From positions 1 to 5,520 of the forward strand of contig JAKONL010000521.1 in assembly GCA_022701965.1 (NCBI GenBank): 5,520 bases of DNA, given 5' to 3'. Numbering within the stretch: position 1 is the first letter of the stretch; the number at the start of each line of letters is the position of its first letter. The notes below the pieces were generated by a model that saw only the letters and a list, made by a program, of their open reading frames with translations, was not told the origin of the DNA and did no database searches. Shown here piece by piece: positions 5,185-5,520 of this stretch. The position numbers were made by a program, and so were the translations under genes. Source of the DNA: Burkholderiaceae bacterium. Its GTDB lineage: Bacteria > Pseudomonadota > Gammaproteobacteria > Burkholderiales > Burkholderiaceae.

Positions 5185-5520
5185 TCAGTAGGACTTGGGC
5201 ATGCCGAGCACTTTCTCGGCGATGTAGCACATGATCAGCTGGATGCTGATCGGCGCGATGCGCAGCAGCATCGACTCGCGGAAGTAGCGCTCGACGTGGT
5301 ATTCCTTCGCGTAGCCGAAGCCGCCGTGCGCGAGCACCGACGCCTCGCACGCGTGGAAGCCCGCCTCGCCCGCGAGGTACTTGGCCGCGTTGGATTCGGC
5401 GCCGCACTCCAGCCCCTGGTCGTAGCGCCAGGCGGCATTCATCACCATCAGGTTGGCCGCTACCAGGTCCATCCAGCACTTGGCCAGCGGATGCTACACG
5501 CCCTGGTTCTTGCCGATCGG
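5185..5520 (-). pseudogene. acyl-CoA dehydrogenase C-terminal part, with internal TAG (partial)
   Basis: The last 111 codons of an acyl-CoA dehydrogenase, the flavoenzyme that makes the 2,3-double bond of an acyl-CoA; the 5' end lies beyond the window. The C-terminal helical domain is clear: PIGKNQGV, then TAG at 5494-5496, then HPLAKCWMDLVAANLMVMNA, SNAAKYLAGEAGF, AHGGFGYAKEYHVERYFRES and the end EKVLGMPKSY. Relatives normally have Gln at the TAG (GVQHPLA), a single CAG-to-TAG change. Without readthrough the product would lack about 103 residues. The position of the classical catalytic Glu (YEGT in short/medium-chain enzymes) reads IAPIS here, which I recognise as typical of a divergent subfamily. 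It is the promoter-proximal visible member of the minus-strand cluster, 8 bp ahead of the MaoC gene. Confidence 0.85.

Overview
The window looks like the chromosome of a GC-rich betaproteobacterium, most likely Burkholderiales. The evidence is the order pheT-ihfA-MerR regulator-tRNA-Pro, an H-NS family protein with the short C-terminal motif common in this group, a Bug/TctC-type solute receptor, and a GC-rich acyl-CoA catabolic cluster. The genus cannot be read from the sequence.

Plus strand, 1-1216, is a housekeeping block: the last 31 codons of pheT, ihfA starting inside the pheT stop (ATGA overlap), a MerR-family regulator, then tRNA-Pro(GGG) with its own -10 element and a strong intrinsic terminator. 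Positions 1217-1336 are non-coding, with only a small inverted repeat. An H-NS-like gene (1337-1648) follows. Its codon use is less GC-rich than its neighbours, and it may be an accessory insertion next to the tRNA. Two small hairpins lie between it and the convergent DUF427 gene.

Minus strand, 5520 down to 1710, holds five co-directional genes read from right to left: an acyl-CoA dehydrogenase (C-terminal part only, running off the window), a MaoC-like dehydratase, a FadB/FadJ-type 3-hydroxyacyl-CoA dehydrogenase without the hydratase half, a Bug-family periplasmic receptor, and a DUF427 protein. Spacing is tight: 8 bp, a 17-bp overlap, 54 bp and 23 bp. The first three would catalyse dehydrogenation, hydration and second oxidation of an acyl-CoA. 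The receptor suggests uptake of a related carboxylate.

The most notable observation is that the two promoter-proximal genes are damaged as written. The dehydrogenase has an in-frame TAG where family members usually have Gln. The MaoC gene has a one-base frameshift and an in-frame TAG where Glu fits. Removing these lesions restores family-like protein up to the natural TGA stops. The downstream genes are intact. Recent operon decay, assembly error, or (least likely) amber readthrough could explain this. I see no clear novel defence, mobile or RNA system.
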